Shown one piece after another: positions 8,703-16,127 of a stretch of DNA of 35,546 nt (the first letter of the stretch is position 1; every line of letters begins with the position of its first letter). Origin of the DNA: Acidovorax sp. GTDB lineage: Bacteria; Pseudomonadota; Gammaproteobacteria; Burkholderiales; Burkholderiaceae_C. The DNA lies in contig JAUXZO010000167.1 of the NCBI GenBank assembly GCA_030692685.1, positions 1 to 35,546 of the forward strand, read 5' to 3'. The translations under genes and the position numbers were made by a program. The notes below the pieces were generated by a model that made no database searches, was not told the DNA's origin, and saw nothing but the letters and a program-made list of their open reading frames with translations.

Positions 8703-9431
8703 ATGGCCGAAAAATCCAACAAGGTACTTCTGCAGGTCAAAGGCCTGAAAGTGGCCTACGGCGGTATCCAGGCCGTGAAGGGCGTGGACTTTGAGGTGCG
8801 CGAAGGCGAGCTGGTCTCGCTGATCGGTTCCAACGGCGCCGGCAAGACCACCACCATGAAGGCCATCACCGGTACGTTGCCCCTGGGCGACGGCAGCATT
8901 GAGTACCTGGGCGAAAGCATCAAGGGCAAAGGCGCCTGGGACCTGGTCAAAAAGGGTCTCGTGATGGTGCCAGAAGGCCGCGGCGTGTTTGCGCGCATGA
9001 CCATCACCGAAAACCTGCAAATGGGCGCGTATCTGCGCAGGGACAAGGCGGGCATCGTGGCAGACATCGAGAAGATGTTCACCATCTTTCCGCGCCTGCG
9101 CGAGCGCAAGGACCAGCTGGCTGGCACCATGTCAGGCGGCGAGCAGCAGATGCTGGCCATGGGCCGCGCGCTGATGAGCCAGCCCAAGGTGCTGCTGCTC
9201 GACGAGCCCTCCATGGGCCTGTCCCCCATCATGGTGGACAAGATCTTTGAAGTGGTGCGCGATGTGTACGCCCTGGGCGTCACCATCTTGCTGGTGGAGC
9301 AGAACGCCAGCCGTGCGCTGGCCATTGCCGATCGTGGGTATGTGATGGAGTCCGGCCTGATCACCATGTCCGGCCCTGGCCAGCAACTGCTGAACGACCC
9401 GAAGGTGCGAGCCGCCTACCTGGGCGAATAG
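8703..9431 (+). CDS. livF: Branched-chain amino acid ABC transporter ATP-binding protein LivF
   Basis: A 242-residue second ATPase of the Liv transporter. Walker A GSNGAGKTT is at 42-50, VPEGRGVFARMTITENL follows, the signature MSGGEQQMLAMGRAL starts at 143, then Walker B LLLDEPSMGLSP and the H-loop VEQNASRALAIADRGYV. The start is ATG 8703 with GGAGGA at 8689-8694; a TTG at 8697 is less likely. It follows livG by two bases and is the last gene of the operon, ended by the hairpin at 9486-9521. No periplasmic binding protein (LivK/LivJ) lies in the operon or elsewhere in the window, so it must be encoded elsewhere. Confidence 0.96.
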   Translation: MAEKSNKVLLQVKGLKVAYGGIQAVKGVDFEVREGELVSLIGSNGAGKTTTMKAITGTLPLGDGSIEYLGESIKGKGAWDLVKKGLVMVPEGRGVFARMTITENLQMGAYLRRDKAGIVADIEKMFTIFPRLRERKDQLAGTMSGGEQQMLAMGRALMSQPKVLLLDEPSMGLSPIMVDKIFEVVRDVYALGVTILLVEQNASRALAIADRGYVMESGLITMSGPGQQLLNDPKVRAAYLGE

Positions 9432-9485
9432 CCCATGCCGTAGCCTGGCTTCACGCCAGGCGCGCACCGGGCCTTCGTACAAAGG

Positions 9486-9521
9486 AAAAGGGCGCGATCC
9501 GTGAGGATCGCGCCCCTTTTT
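9486..9521. terminator. Intrinsic terminator between livF and the convergent outer-membrane gene
   Basis: AAAAGGGCGCGATCC pairs with GGATCGCGCCCCTTTT around a GTGA loop (one-base bulge), with Ts on the right and As on the left. It can act in both directions, ending livF and the leftward gene at 9551. Confidence 0.85.
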
Positions 9522-9550
9522 CATTCATCTTGGCGCAGTCGGCGTCCGGT

Positions 9551-10165
9551 TTAGAAGCGGTATTGCAAGCCCACGGTGGTCAGCTTCACGTCGGCGCTGC
9601 CGTCCGAGAACTTGAAGCGGTGGTTCTCCCACTCCACCACTGCGGCCCACTGTGGCGTAAAGGCCCAGCGCGCGCCCAACCCGTACGACAGGCCAAACCC
9701 GTCCTCCTTGCCAGTCTGCACGCCCGTGCCCATGACCGCCGAGGTGCGGGTGCGGCCGTAGGTCGTACCGACCTTGCCGAACACATCGAACTGATCCCCC
9801 AGGGGCGCACGGCCCACCAGGCTCAGGTTGAATCCATGCGCTTTGGTGTCACCACCAAGGCGGTGCGCTTTGCCCGCATTCAGGTAGCCGAACTCCACCC
9901 CCATATTGGGATGAAAAAACCCACCGGTGTAGAGCTTGAGCGGGCTGCCGGACGTGTCCGAAGCCAAGCCTGCGGGCCCAGTGTTCAGGTCGTATTTGGA
10001 GCGGCCACCACTGATGCCGACATAGCCGTCTTGCGTGTACGGCACGATCGAGTTGCGGTCCGCACGTGCGGGCGCGTTGGATGAATTGGTGGTCTGCGCC
10101 TGGACGCTGAAGGCAGCACAAGCGACGGCCAGGGCCACGGGGAAAAGGCGGAAAGAGGGAGTCAT
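9551..10165 (-). CDS. Small outer-membrane beta-barrel protein (OmpA-barrel/OmpW-like)
   Basis: A 204-residue exported protein. It starts MTPSFRLFPVALAVACAAFS with a signal peptide, likely cleaved after VQAQ or nearby. The mature part alternates polar and hydrophobic residues as in an eight-strand barrel (YVGISGGRSKYDL, LKLYTGGFFHPNMGVEFGYL, FNLSLVGRAPLGDQFDVFGKVGTTYGRT, FGLSYGLGARWAFTPQWAAVVEWE). It ends TTVGLQYRF, with the terminal aromatic residue expected for BAM-assembled barrels. ATG 10165 has AAGGA just upstream on the minus strand; a longer frame to 10381 lacks family features. The exact role (adhesion, small-molecule permeability, structural) cannot be read from the sequence. Confidence 0.85.
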   Translation of the reverse strand: MTPSFRLFPVALAVACAAFSVQAQTTNSSNAPARADRNSIVPYTQDGYVGISGGRSKYDLNTGPAGLASDTSGSPLKLYTGGFFHPNMGVEFGYLNAGKAHRLGGDTKAHGFNLSLVGRAPLGDQFDVFGKVGTTYGRTRTSAVMGTGVQTGKEDGFGLSYGLGARWAFTPQWAAVVEWENHRFKFSDGSADVKLTTVGLQYRF

Positions 10166-10553
10166 CGATCTGGGTCCTTGAGGGCGGTGAGGAAAAAACA
10201 CACAGTTCGCGCGCGAAGTTCTCTGGAGTTTTCTCAAGAGCCCGCACGCTGAGTGAAAGATCAATTTACGGTGGGTAGGGTTCTTGGCCTGTGGTCCCGT
10301 ATGGCAGTTGTCCGTAGGACCGGACTGACGCGTTTGCAGGGTGGCCCAGCCTGCGGTGTTCCATATCGTGTAGCCGCTCAAACGGAACCACCTGTGGGCG
10401 GATCTGTGCCTGGTCGGCGCGGTGTATTTCAGTTTTCGCGGCCTGAACGGCGCGGCAGCGGGTACCGGGCGCTGCTTTTTTGAAGCCCAATCGGCTATCT
10501 GGGCGCACGTTAAACTCCGCGGGCGACAAATTAGTCATGTAAATGACATTAAT
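10166..10553. other. Long intergenic region with orphan terminator
   Basis: About 430 bases separate the leftward barrel gene from the rightward DUF47 gene (10166-10594). I see no convincing gene. The right part holds a rightward terminator-like hairpin at 10455-10481 that follows no recognised rightward gene, then the Pho-box-like site at 10554-10571. A small RNA ending at 10481 is possible. Confidence 0.4.
10455..10481 (+). terminator. Orphan intrinsic terminator
   Basis: GCAGCG (10455-10460), a 9-base loop, CGCTGC (10470-10475), then six Ts. It has the right shape for a rho-independent terminator on the plus strand, but no plus-strand gene precedes it since livF, which already has its own terminator. 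It may end a small RNA, or block read-through into the phosphate operon. Confidence 0.6.
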
Positions 10554-10571
10554 CTGTCATTTATCTGAAAT
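10554..10571 (+). promoter_or_regulatory. Pho-box-like site upstream of the phosphate operon
   Basis: CTGTCAT (10554-10560), four A/T bases, then CTGAAAT (10565-10571) match the layout of a PhoB box, two CTGTCAT-like 7-mers 11 bases apart. The second half is imperfect. Further TGACAT/GTCAT half-sites lie at 10534-10549. The site sits 24-41 bases before the DUF47-pit operon, which fits control by phosphate status. PhoB family recognition is established knowledge; regulation here is inferred. Confidence 0.6.
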
Positions 10572-10594
10572 ACGACCCCGATCCAGGAGCTCCC

Positions 10595-11242
10595 ATGCTG
10601 TTTGCCAAACTGTTGCCACGCGAAGGCAACTTTTTCGAAATGTTCAACCAGCATGCGGACCGCATTGTGGAGGCGGCCCGGGCGTTTTCTCAGCTGGTGG
10701 CCAACTACAACGACCCGCACTTGCGCGACAAATACAACCAGGATGTAGACAACGCCGAGCGTGCGGCCGACCGCGTGACCCACGACGTCAACAAGGCCAT
10801 CCATAAGACGTTCATCACCCCCATCGATCGCGAGCAGATCCACACGCTGATCAACACGATGGACGACGTGGCCGACCTGATCCAGGACTCGGCAGAAACC
10901 ATGGCGCTGTACGACGTGCGCCACATGACCGAGGAAATCACGCGCCTGACGGACCTGAGCTTGAAGTGCTGCGAGCGTGTGCGCGACGCCGTCAAGCTGC
11001 TGGACAAGATTGCTGACCCGGCTGTGGCCGAGGCCGCCCTCAAGACCTGCGAAGAAATTGACAAGCTGGAGTCGGATGCCGACCGCGTGATGCGCAGCGC
11101 GATGAGCAAGTTGTTCCGCGAGGAGCCCGATGTGCGGGAGGTGATCAAGCTCAAGGCCATCTATGAGCTGCTCGAAACGATCACCGACAAGTGCGAAGAC
11201 GTCGCCAACTGCATCGAGGGCATCGTCCTCGAAAACTCCTGA
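10595..11242 (+). CDS. DUF47 (PhoU-like) protein, Pit accessory
   Basis: A 215-residue all-helical protein of the DUF47/YkaA family, distant from PhoU. It opens MLFAKLLPREGNFFEMFNQHA, the family N-terminus, and continues in long helices with acidic residues suited to binding metal clusters (for example DNAERAADRVTHDVNKAIH and CEEIDKLESDADRVMR). In this family the gene regularly precedes pit and is thought to modulate phosphate uptake through the permease. ATG 10595 has a good site, CAGGAG, at 10584-10589. The pit gene starts 19 bases after its stop. Confidence 0.93.
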   Translation: MLFAKLLPREGNFFEMFNQHADRIVEAARAFSQLVANYNDPHLRDKYNQDVDNAERAADRVTHDVNKAIHKTFITPIDREQIHTLINTMDDVADLIQDSAETMALYDVRHMTEEITRLTDLSLKCCERVRDAVKLLDKIADPAVAEAALKTCEEIDKLESDADRVMRSAMSKLFREEPDVREVIKLKAIYELLETITDKCEDVANCIEGIVLENS

Positions 11243-11261
11243 TTACCGCAGGCTGATCAGC

Positions 11262-12272
11262 ATGGAAACCGTACAAACGACCCTGTGGGTTGTGGTGATG
11301 CTCGTGGCGTTGGCGATCCTGTTCGACTTCATGAATGGGTTTCACGACGCCGCCAATTCGATAGCCACGGTGGTCTCCACCGGTGTGCTCAAGCCCGGTC
11401 AGGCAGTGCTGTTCGCGGCATTTTTTAACTTCGTCGCGATTTTTGTTTTCCACCTCAGCGTGGCAGCCACCGTCGGCAAGGGCATTGTTCAACCCGGTAT
11501 CGTGGACACCCACGTGGTTTTTGGTGCCTTGGTGGGCGCCATCAGCTGGAACGTGATTACCTGGTACTACGGCATTCCCAGCAGCTCGTCGCACGCGCTG
11601 ATCGGTGGCATCGTGGGCGCGGTGATTGCCAAGGCGGGAGCGGGCGCATTGATCTCGTCCGGGATCATGAAAACGGTGGCGTTTATCTTCGTGTCGCCCC
11701 TTCTCGGATTTTTGCTGGGCTCTCTCATGATGGTGGCGGTGGCGTGGATCTTCCGCCGGGCGCGCCCCAGCCGGGTGGACAAGTGGTTCCGGCGGCTGCA
11801 GTTGGTGTCGGCGGGCGCATACAGCCTGGGCCACGGCGGCAACGACGCGCAAAAAACCATCGGCATCATCTGGCTGCTGCTGATCGCCACGGGATACACG
11901 GCGGCGTCCGATGCATCGCCACCCGTGTGGACCATCGTGAGCTGTTATGCGGCCATCGGCCTGGGCACGATGTTTGGTGGCTGGCGCATCGTGAAGACCA
12001 TGGGTCAGAAAATCACCAAGCTCAAGCCCGTGGGCGGTTTTTGCGCCGAAACCGGCGGTGCGATCACGCTGTTCATGGCGACCATGCTGGGCATTCCGGT
12101 GTCCACCACCCACACCATCACCGGAGCCATCGTCGGTGTGGGGTCCACCCAGCGTGCCAACGCAGTGCGCTGGGGCGTGGCGGGCAACATCGTGTGGGCT
12201 TGGGTGCTCACCATCCCGGCCAGCGCGTTCGTGGCGGCGGTGGCTTACTGGATCAGCCTTCAGATTTTCTGA
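11262..12272 (+). CDS. pit: Inorganic phosphate transporter, Pit family
   Basis: A 336-residue inner-membrane Pi symporter of the PiT family, which takes up metal-phosphate with protons. The inverted-repeat signature is present twice: FDFMNGFHDAANSIATVVST near the N-terminus and AYSLGHGGNDAQKTIGI in the second half. Also visible are SSSHALIGGIVGAV and VSTTHTITGAIVGVG, paired helices typical of the family. ATG 11262 (METVQTTLW) lies 19 bases after the DUF47 stop; an upstream in-frame start overlapping DUF47 gives no family sequence. At 336 residues it is of the short type, without the long central loop of E. coli PitA. It probably responds to phosphate through the site at 10554. Confidence 0.95.
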   Translation: METVQTTLWVVVMLVALAILFDFMNGFHDAANSIATVVSTGVLKPGQAVLFAAFFNFVAIFVFHLSVAATVGKGIVQPGIVDTHVVFGALVGAISWNVITWYYGIPSSSSHALIGGIVGAVIAKAGAGALISSGIMKTVAFIFVSPLLGFLLGSLMMVAVAWIFRRARPSRVDKWFRRLQLVSAGAYSLGHGGNDAQKTIGIIWLLLIATGYTAASDASPPVWTIVSCYAAIGLGTMFGGWRIVKTMGQKITKLKPVGGFCAETGGAITLFMATMLGIPVSTTHTITGAIVGVGSTQRANAVRWGVAGNIVWAWVLTIPASAFVAAVAYWISLQIF

Positions 12273-12320
12273 CCAGGCCGCAGCGCACACTGGCGGCTGG
12301 CAGCTGGCAGCTGGTAGAAG

Positions 12321-12388
12321 CAACTACTATTTTGATAGCTGGTCGCGCAATGTAGACAAGCGCTAGAGCCCAATTTGATTAAAATTTC
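12321..12388 (+). repeat. Dispersed palindromic element, copy 4 (after pit)
   Basis: Reads caactactattttgatagct, then ggtcgcgcaatgtagacaag, cgctagagccc and tail aatttgattaaaat. It matches the other copies over nearly the whole unit, but the left core arm is altered (tcgcgca). It lies between the stop of pit and the stop of the leftward TM2-like gene, in the convergent gap. Confidence 0.8.
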
Positions 12389-12441
12389 GCATGGCAGTGG
12401 GCTGTGCCCGTCGGTAGCGTCGGCTGAGACGCCACTCTGCC

Positions 12442-12888
12442 TTACTGCGAAATTTTTCGGGCTTCTTCGATCTGGTACTCAAAGTACCTTTGAAAGCTGA
12501 ACGCCAGGCTGGCCATGAGCACGGTGGTACCAAAAAGCAATGACACCACGATGGCACCAATGGTGATCCACCGGGTTTGCCCAGGCGCCGCATCGGCGGC
12601 GGCCGTGGGGTTGTAGCGCGCGTTCCACGCTTCGGGTGTCATCAGCGCATACAGGATGGCGCGCAGCGCACAGCCCGCAATCGTGAAGCCCAGCAGCGGG
12701 ATCAGGATCCAGCTGTAGTGATCGTCCTGCCCCAATTCCTGCACACGCTGAATGCCGTAGATGCCCAAAGCCGTTGGAATGGGCAACAGCCAGCCGAGCA
12801 TGTCGGTCACGCCGTGCAGATAAAAGCGGTGCAGACCCAGCGGCCCGCCCACAAAAGCGAGCCAGGCCGCGATGGTTTTGTTTTTCAT
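12442..12888 (-). CDS. TM2-domain-like small membrane protein
   Basis: A 148-residue predicted inner-membrane protein of unknown function. It begins MKNKTIAAWLAFVGGPLGLHRFYLHG, the signature of TM2 domains (a helix, a short turn with HRFY, then a second helix). Two more hydrophobic stretches follow (WILIPLLGFTIAGCALRAI and ITIGAIVVSLLFGTTVLMAS), with a charged C-terminus. The chosen ATG at 12888 is the first base triplet of the adjoining 83-bp tandem repeat. Longer starts to 12987 only translate repeat sequence and are rejected. No ribosome binding site is evident, because the repeat places a GC-rich sequence directly before the start. Translation may therefore be weak. Confidence 0.75.
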   Translation of the reverse strand: MKNKTIAAWLAFVGGPLGLHRFYLHGVTDMLGWLLPIPTALGIYGIQRVQELGQDDHYSWILIPLLGFTIAGCALRAILYALMTPEAWNARYNPTAAADAAPGQTRWITIGAIVVSLLFGTTVLMASLAFSFQRYFEYQIEEARKISQ

Positions 12889-13134
12889 CGCCGGGCCGCC
12901 CCAAGATGAAAAGCGGCCCCCTCGGGGGGCAGCGACCACACGAAGTGGGGAGAGTGGGGGTAATGTTTCATCGCCGGGCCGCCCCAAGATGAAAAGCGGC
13001 CCCCTCGGGGGGCAGCGACCACACGAAGTGGGGAGCGTGGGGGTAATGTTTCATCGCCGGGCCGCCCCAAGATGAAAAGCGGCCCCCTCGGGGGGCAGCG
13101 ACCACACGAAGTGGGGAGCGTGGGGGTTATTTGT
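12886..13134. repeat. Three tandem copies of an 83-bp G/C-rich two-hairpin repeat
   Basis: Copies at 12886-12968, 12969-13051 and 13052-13134 are nearly identical: one A/C difference in gggagagtg versus gggagcgtg, and a diverged last 8 bases in copy 3. Each unit holds ccccctcgggggg, which can fold, then cCACacgaaGTGg, a second small hairpin. Each unit begins with cat, an ATG on the minus strand, so the array carries the TM2 gene's start codon and upstream sequence in triplicate. The copies are contiguous, with no spacers. Confidence 0.95.
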
Positions 13135-13144
13135 CATGGGCCGA

Positions 13145-13666
13145 TTATTCAGGGGAAGTGGTGTCGCCTGCGCCAAGGGTCTTTTCCATCAGCACAATGT
13201 CGCGCCACGCGCCGAACTTCCAGCCGACCGAGCGCATCACGCCCACCTCGGTAAACCCCAGCGCCCGGTGTACGCCGATCGAGCCTACATTGGCAGAGTC
13301 GCCAATCACAGCCAACAGCTTGCGCACACCCGCAGCTTCAGCCTGCAGTGCCAGCGCGGTCAAGAGCTTCTTACCAAGGCCCATGCCGCGCGCTTCCTCG
13401 GCCATGTAGATGGAGTCTTCGGCCGAAAAGCGGTAGGCCGGACGCGGCTTGAACCAGTTGGCGTACGCAAAGCCCAGCACCTTGCCGTCTTTTTCGGCCA
13501 CCAGCCACGGCAGGCCGCGCGCCAGCACATCGGCACGGCGGCTGGCCATATCGGTTTCGGACGGGGGATCTATTTCGAAGGTGCCCGTGCCGTGGAGCAC
13601 ATGGTGTTGGTAAATGGCGGTAATTGCAGCGATGTCGCTGTCAGTGCTGGGGCGGATATTGGGCAT
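13145..13666 (-). CDS. GNAT N-acetyltransferase, phosphinothricin/methionine-sulfoximine acetyltransferase-like
   Basis: A 173-residue acetyltransferase of the GNAT fold. It matches the Pat/YncA (MnaT) type: MPNIRPSTDSDIAAITAIYQHHV at the start, GTFEIDPPSETDMASRRADVL after it, WFKPRPAYRFSAEDSIYM in the substrate strands, then the acetyl-CoA loop RGMGLGKKLL and GFTEVGVMRSVGWKFGAWRDIVLME. Members acetylate phosphinothricin-like or methionine-derivative amines; the true substrate is unknown. ATG 13666 overlaps the -35 region of the rightward rpsP promoter, so the two genes share control sequence. The stop lies 8 bases from the 83-bp repeats. Confidence 0.88.
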   Translation of the reverse strand: MPNIRPSTDSDIAAITAIYQHHVLHGTGTFEIDPPSETDMASRRADVLARGLPWLVAEKDGKVLGFAYANWFKPRPAYRFSAEDSIYMAEEARGMGLGKKLLTALALQAEAAGVRKLLAVIGDSANVGSIGVHRALGFTEVGVMRSVGWKFGAWRDIVLMEKTLGAGDTTSPE

Positions 13667-13688
13667 GTCAGGGAGAAGTGGATATAAT
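13659..13688 (+). promoter_or_regulatory. Probable sigma-70 promoter of rpsP
   Basis: TTGGGC at 13659-13664, an 18-base spacer and TATAAT at 13683-13688. The start site would fall near 13695, giving a 5' leader of about 120 bases before rpsP. The -10 box is a perfect consensus. Confidence 0.7.
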
Positions 13689-13813
13689 CGCGGGCTTTGC
13701 AGCGTGTCGCTGGCCGGGTGGCCATGTCGCGTGTCTCAAGCGTTGCGAATATGGTTGCGTACACAGTGACTCAAGGCAAATGTTGCCGGAGTTCACCACC
13801 CGAAGGATAAATC

Positions 13814-14065
13814 ATGGTCGTCATTCGACTTTCCCGCGGCGGCTCTAAAGGTCGTCCTTTTTTCAATATCGTCGTTGCTGACAAGCGCGTGCGCCGTGAT
13901 GGCCGCTTCCTTGAGCGCATCGGCTTCTACAACCCCACGGCCAAGGAAACCGAAGAAGGTCTGCGCATCGTGCAAGACCGCCTGTCTTACTGGGTTGGTG
14001 TGGGCGCTCAAACGTCGCCTACTGTGGACCGTCTGATCAAGCAAGCTGCCAAGAAGGCTGCTTAA
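13814..14065 (+). CDS. rpsP: 30S ribosomal protein S16
   Basis: An 83-residue S16, an assembly protein of the 30S platform that binds 16S rRNA early. The whole chain follows the family: [39 protein letters not shown], and the tail [21 protein letters not shown] 13814 has AAGGA at 13803-13807. It is the first gene of the rpsP-rimM-trmD-rplS group, but a strong terminator follows directly. Confidence 0.98.
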   Translation: MVVIRLSRGGSKGRPFFNIVVADKRVRRDGRFLERIGFYNPTAKETEEGLRIVQDRLSYWVGVGAQTSPTVDRLIKQAAKKAA

Positions 14066-14074
14066 AGCTCCCTG

Positions 14075-14126
14075 AAAAGGGCGGGTTCTGCGGGCATGCC
14101 CGGCGGAACCCGCCCTTTTCTTTTTT
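14075..14126 (+). terminator. Strong intrinsic terminator between rpsP and rimM
   Basis: AAAAGGGCGGGTTC (14075-14088) pairs perfectly over 14 bases with GAACCCGCCCTTTT (14106-14119), followed by CTTTTTT. It lies 15 bases before the rimM start. It should end most rpsP transcripts and leave limited read-through for rimM-trmD. Confidence 0.9.
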
Positions 14127-14140
14127 GTATTGCGCACACC

Positions 14141-14710
14141 ATGGCCACAACCCTGACCCTCGAATCCGCAGAACTTCCGCCCGATGCGATTGAGGTGGGG
14201 CATATTGCCGACGCCTGGGGCGTCAAAGGCTGGTTCAAGGTGGTTCCCTACAGCGCCAACGCTGAGGCGCTGTTCTCGGCCAAGCGCTGGTATCTGCAGC
14301 CGTCCGACCGCGGGGCGAAGTCCCTCTCCGGCACCGCATTGCTGTCCATTCGCCAGGTCAAGCACCACTCAGACACCGTCGTCGCCTGGGCGCAAGGCAT
14401 TGACGATCGCAACGCTGCAGAAGCCTTGCGCGGCGCCGTTATTTTTGTGCCTCGGTCAAGCTTTCCAGTTACCACCGAAGATGAGTACTACTGGGTCGAT
14501 TTGATCGGCCTCGACGTTATCAATCGAGAAGGTGTTGCGCTCGGCCAGGTACGCGAACTGCTTTCGACCGGTCCGCAAACCGTGCTGGTTCTGGCTTATG
14601 AGCAAGATGGGAAGGCGCAGGAACGCATGATTCCTTTCGTCTCGGCCTTCATCGATAAGGTGGAGTTGCCCGAAAAGTGCATCACGGTTGACTGGCAGCC
14701 TGACTATTGA
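14141..14710 (+). CDS. rimM: Ribosome maturation factor RimM
   Basis: A 189-residue 16S rRNA processing factor that binds S19 and helps mature the 30S head. The N-terminal domain shows EVGHIADAWGVKGWFKVVPYS (about residues 18-38). The C-terminal PRC-barrel part shows EDEYYWVDLIGLDVINREG, LGQVRELLSTGPQTVLVL, and the closing IPFVSAFIDKVELPEKCITVDW. ATG 14141 is chosen because the earlier in-frame ATG at 14096 lies inside the terminator hairpin. No strong ribosome binding site is seen, since the terminator's T-run lies just before. This fits low expression relative to rpsP. Confidence 0.96.
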   Translation: MATTLTLESAELPPDAIEVGHIADAWGVKGWFKVVPYSANAEALFSAKRWYLQPSDRGAKSLSGTALLSIRQVKHHSDTVVAWAQGIDDRNAAEALRGAVIFVPRSSFPVTTEDEYYWVDLIGLDVINREGVALGQVRELLSTGPQTVLVLAYEQDGKAQERMIPFVSAFIDKVELPEKCITVDWQPDY

Positions 14711-14746
14711 GGAGCGTCGCCTTGGCACACAACTGCGCTGCGGCCC

Positions 14747-15505
14747 ATGCGCTTTGACATCATCACCCTGTTCCCGGAGCTGTTCGCCCCCTTTTTGGCG
14801 ATTGGCGTTACCCGGCGTGCTTACGCTGGCGGACAGGTGGATGTGCGGTTGTGGAACCCTCGTGACCAGGCAGAAGGCAACTACCGTCGCGTAGACGACC
14901 GGCCCTTCGGCGGTGGTCCGGGCATGGTGATGATGGCCGAACCGCTCGCACGGTGCCTTGCCGCGATCCGTGCAGAACGTGGCGAAGACGTCGCATCGCA
15001 GGCGCCGGTGGTGCTGTTTTCTCCCATCGGTGAGCCCCTCAACCATGGTGCGGTAGAGCGCTGGTCTGCCAGCGCTGGTGCGGTGTTGCTGTGTGGGCGC
15101 TACGAAGGCATCGACCAGCGATTTATCGATACACACGTGAATGTGCAGATCAGCCTGGGCGATTTTGTGCTGTCCGGAGGCGAAATTGCCGCCATGGCAC
15201 TCCTCGATGCGGTCGCCCGTTTGCAACCGGGTGTGCTCAATGACGAGGGCAGCCACCAGCTCGACAGCTTTAACCCCGCGTTGGATGGCCTGCTGGACTG
15301 CCCCCACTACACACGCCCCGAAGAGTGGGCCGGGCAGCAGGTGCCGGCCCCCCTGATGTCGGGCCACCACGCGCAGATTGAGCGGTGGCGGCGCGACCAA
15401 CGCTTGGCCATAACAGCCCGGCACCGCCCTGATCTGATCGACGCAGCCCGGCAAGCAGGGCTTTTGGGCAAGGCGGATGAGGCGGTATTGGCCAAGCTCG
15501 CCTGA
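14747..15505 (+). CDS. trmD: tRNA (guanine-N1)-methyltransferase TrmD
   Basis: A 252-residue SPOUT methyltransferase that makes m1G37 in tRNAs reading CUN, CCN and CGG codons, preventing +1 frameshifts. It starts [13 protein letters not shown], then shows [13 protein letters not shown], the knot segments [14 protein letters not shown] and [21 protein letters not shown], and the C-terminal [20 protein letters not shown] followed by the helical end. All the expected S-adenosylmethionine and tRNA-binding loops are present. It lies 36 bases after rimM. The rplS promoter overlaps its last codons. Confidence 0.97.
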   Translation: MRFDIITLFPELFAPFLAIGVTRRAYAGGQVDVRLWNPRDQAEGNYRRVDDRPFGGGPGMVMMAEPLARCLAAIRAERGEDVASQAPVVLFSPIGEPLNHGAVERWSASAGAVLLCGRYEGIDQRFIDTHVNVQISLGDFVLSGGEIAAMALLDAVARLQPGVLNDEGSHQLDSFNPALDGLLDCPHYTRPEEWAGQQVPAPLMSGHHAQIERWRRDQRLAITARHRPDLIDAARQAGLLGKADEAVLAKLA

Positions 15506-15516
15506 ATTGCTATAAT
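15488..15516 (+). promoter_or_regulatory. Probable internal promoter for rplS
   Basis: TTGGCC at 15488-15493, an exact 17-base spacer and a perfect TATAAT at 15511-15516, overlapping the end of trmD. Transcription would start near 15523 and give a 5' leader of about 110 bases containing a small GGGAgttcTCCC hairpin. This would let rplS be made independently of rimM-trmD. Confidence 0.75.
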
Positions 15517-15633
15517 CAGAGGCTTTTCGATCCTCTGGCCGGCCGTTTTGACAGGGAGTTCTCCCGCGAAACACTGAGACGTCAATCCCGACGCAGCCAT
15601 TTTTGGCGCGGACAAGATCGTTGGATATCAAAC

Positions 15634-16026
<393 letters not shown>

Positions 16027-16046
16027 GGCGCGGGCTCGTCCTGACC

Positions 16047-16081
16047 AAGCCGCTACAGCATCTGCCTGTAGCGGCTTTTTG
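16047..16081 (+). terminator. Intrinsic terminator of rplS
   Basis: AAGCCGCTACA pairs with TGTAGCGGCTT around a 9-base loop, followed by TTT. It lies 21 bases after the rplS stop. Confidence 0.88.
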
Positions 16082-16127
16082 CTTTTTGCGGTCGTCTCTT
16101 CTCTTGTTTTGTACTGAATCCGTTGTC

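Noticed and set aside
10253..10483. 76-codon rightward frame in the barrel-DUF47 gap
   Set aside because: No ribosome binding site, no recognisable protein pattern, and it runs into the orphan terminator; better explained as noncoding.
12442..12987. Longer N-terminus for the TM2-like protein starting MGRPGDETLPP
   Set aside because: The extra residues translate only the 83-bp repeat; the TM2 pattern begins at ATG 12888.
12886..13134. Possible CRISPR array
   Set aside because: The three 83-bp units are contiguous, with no spacers, and far longer than CRISPR repeats; no cas genes are present.
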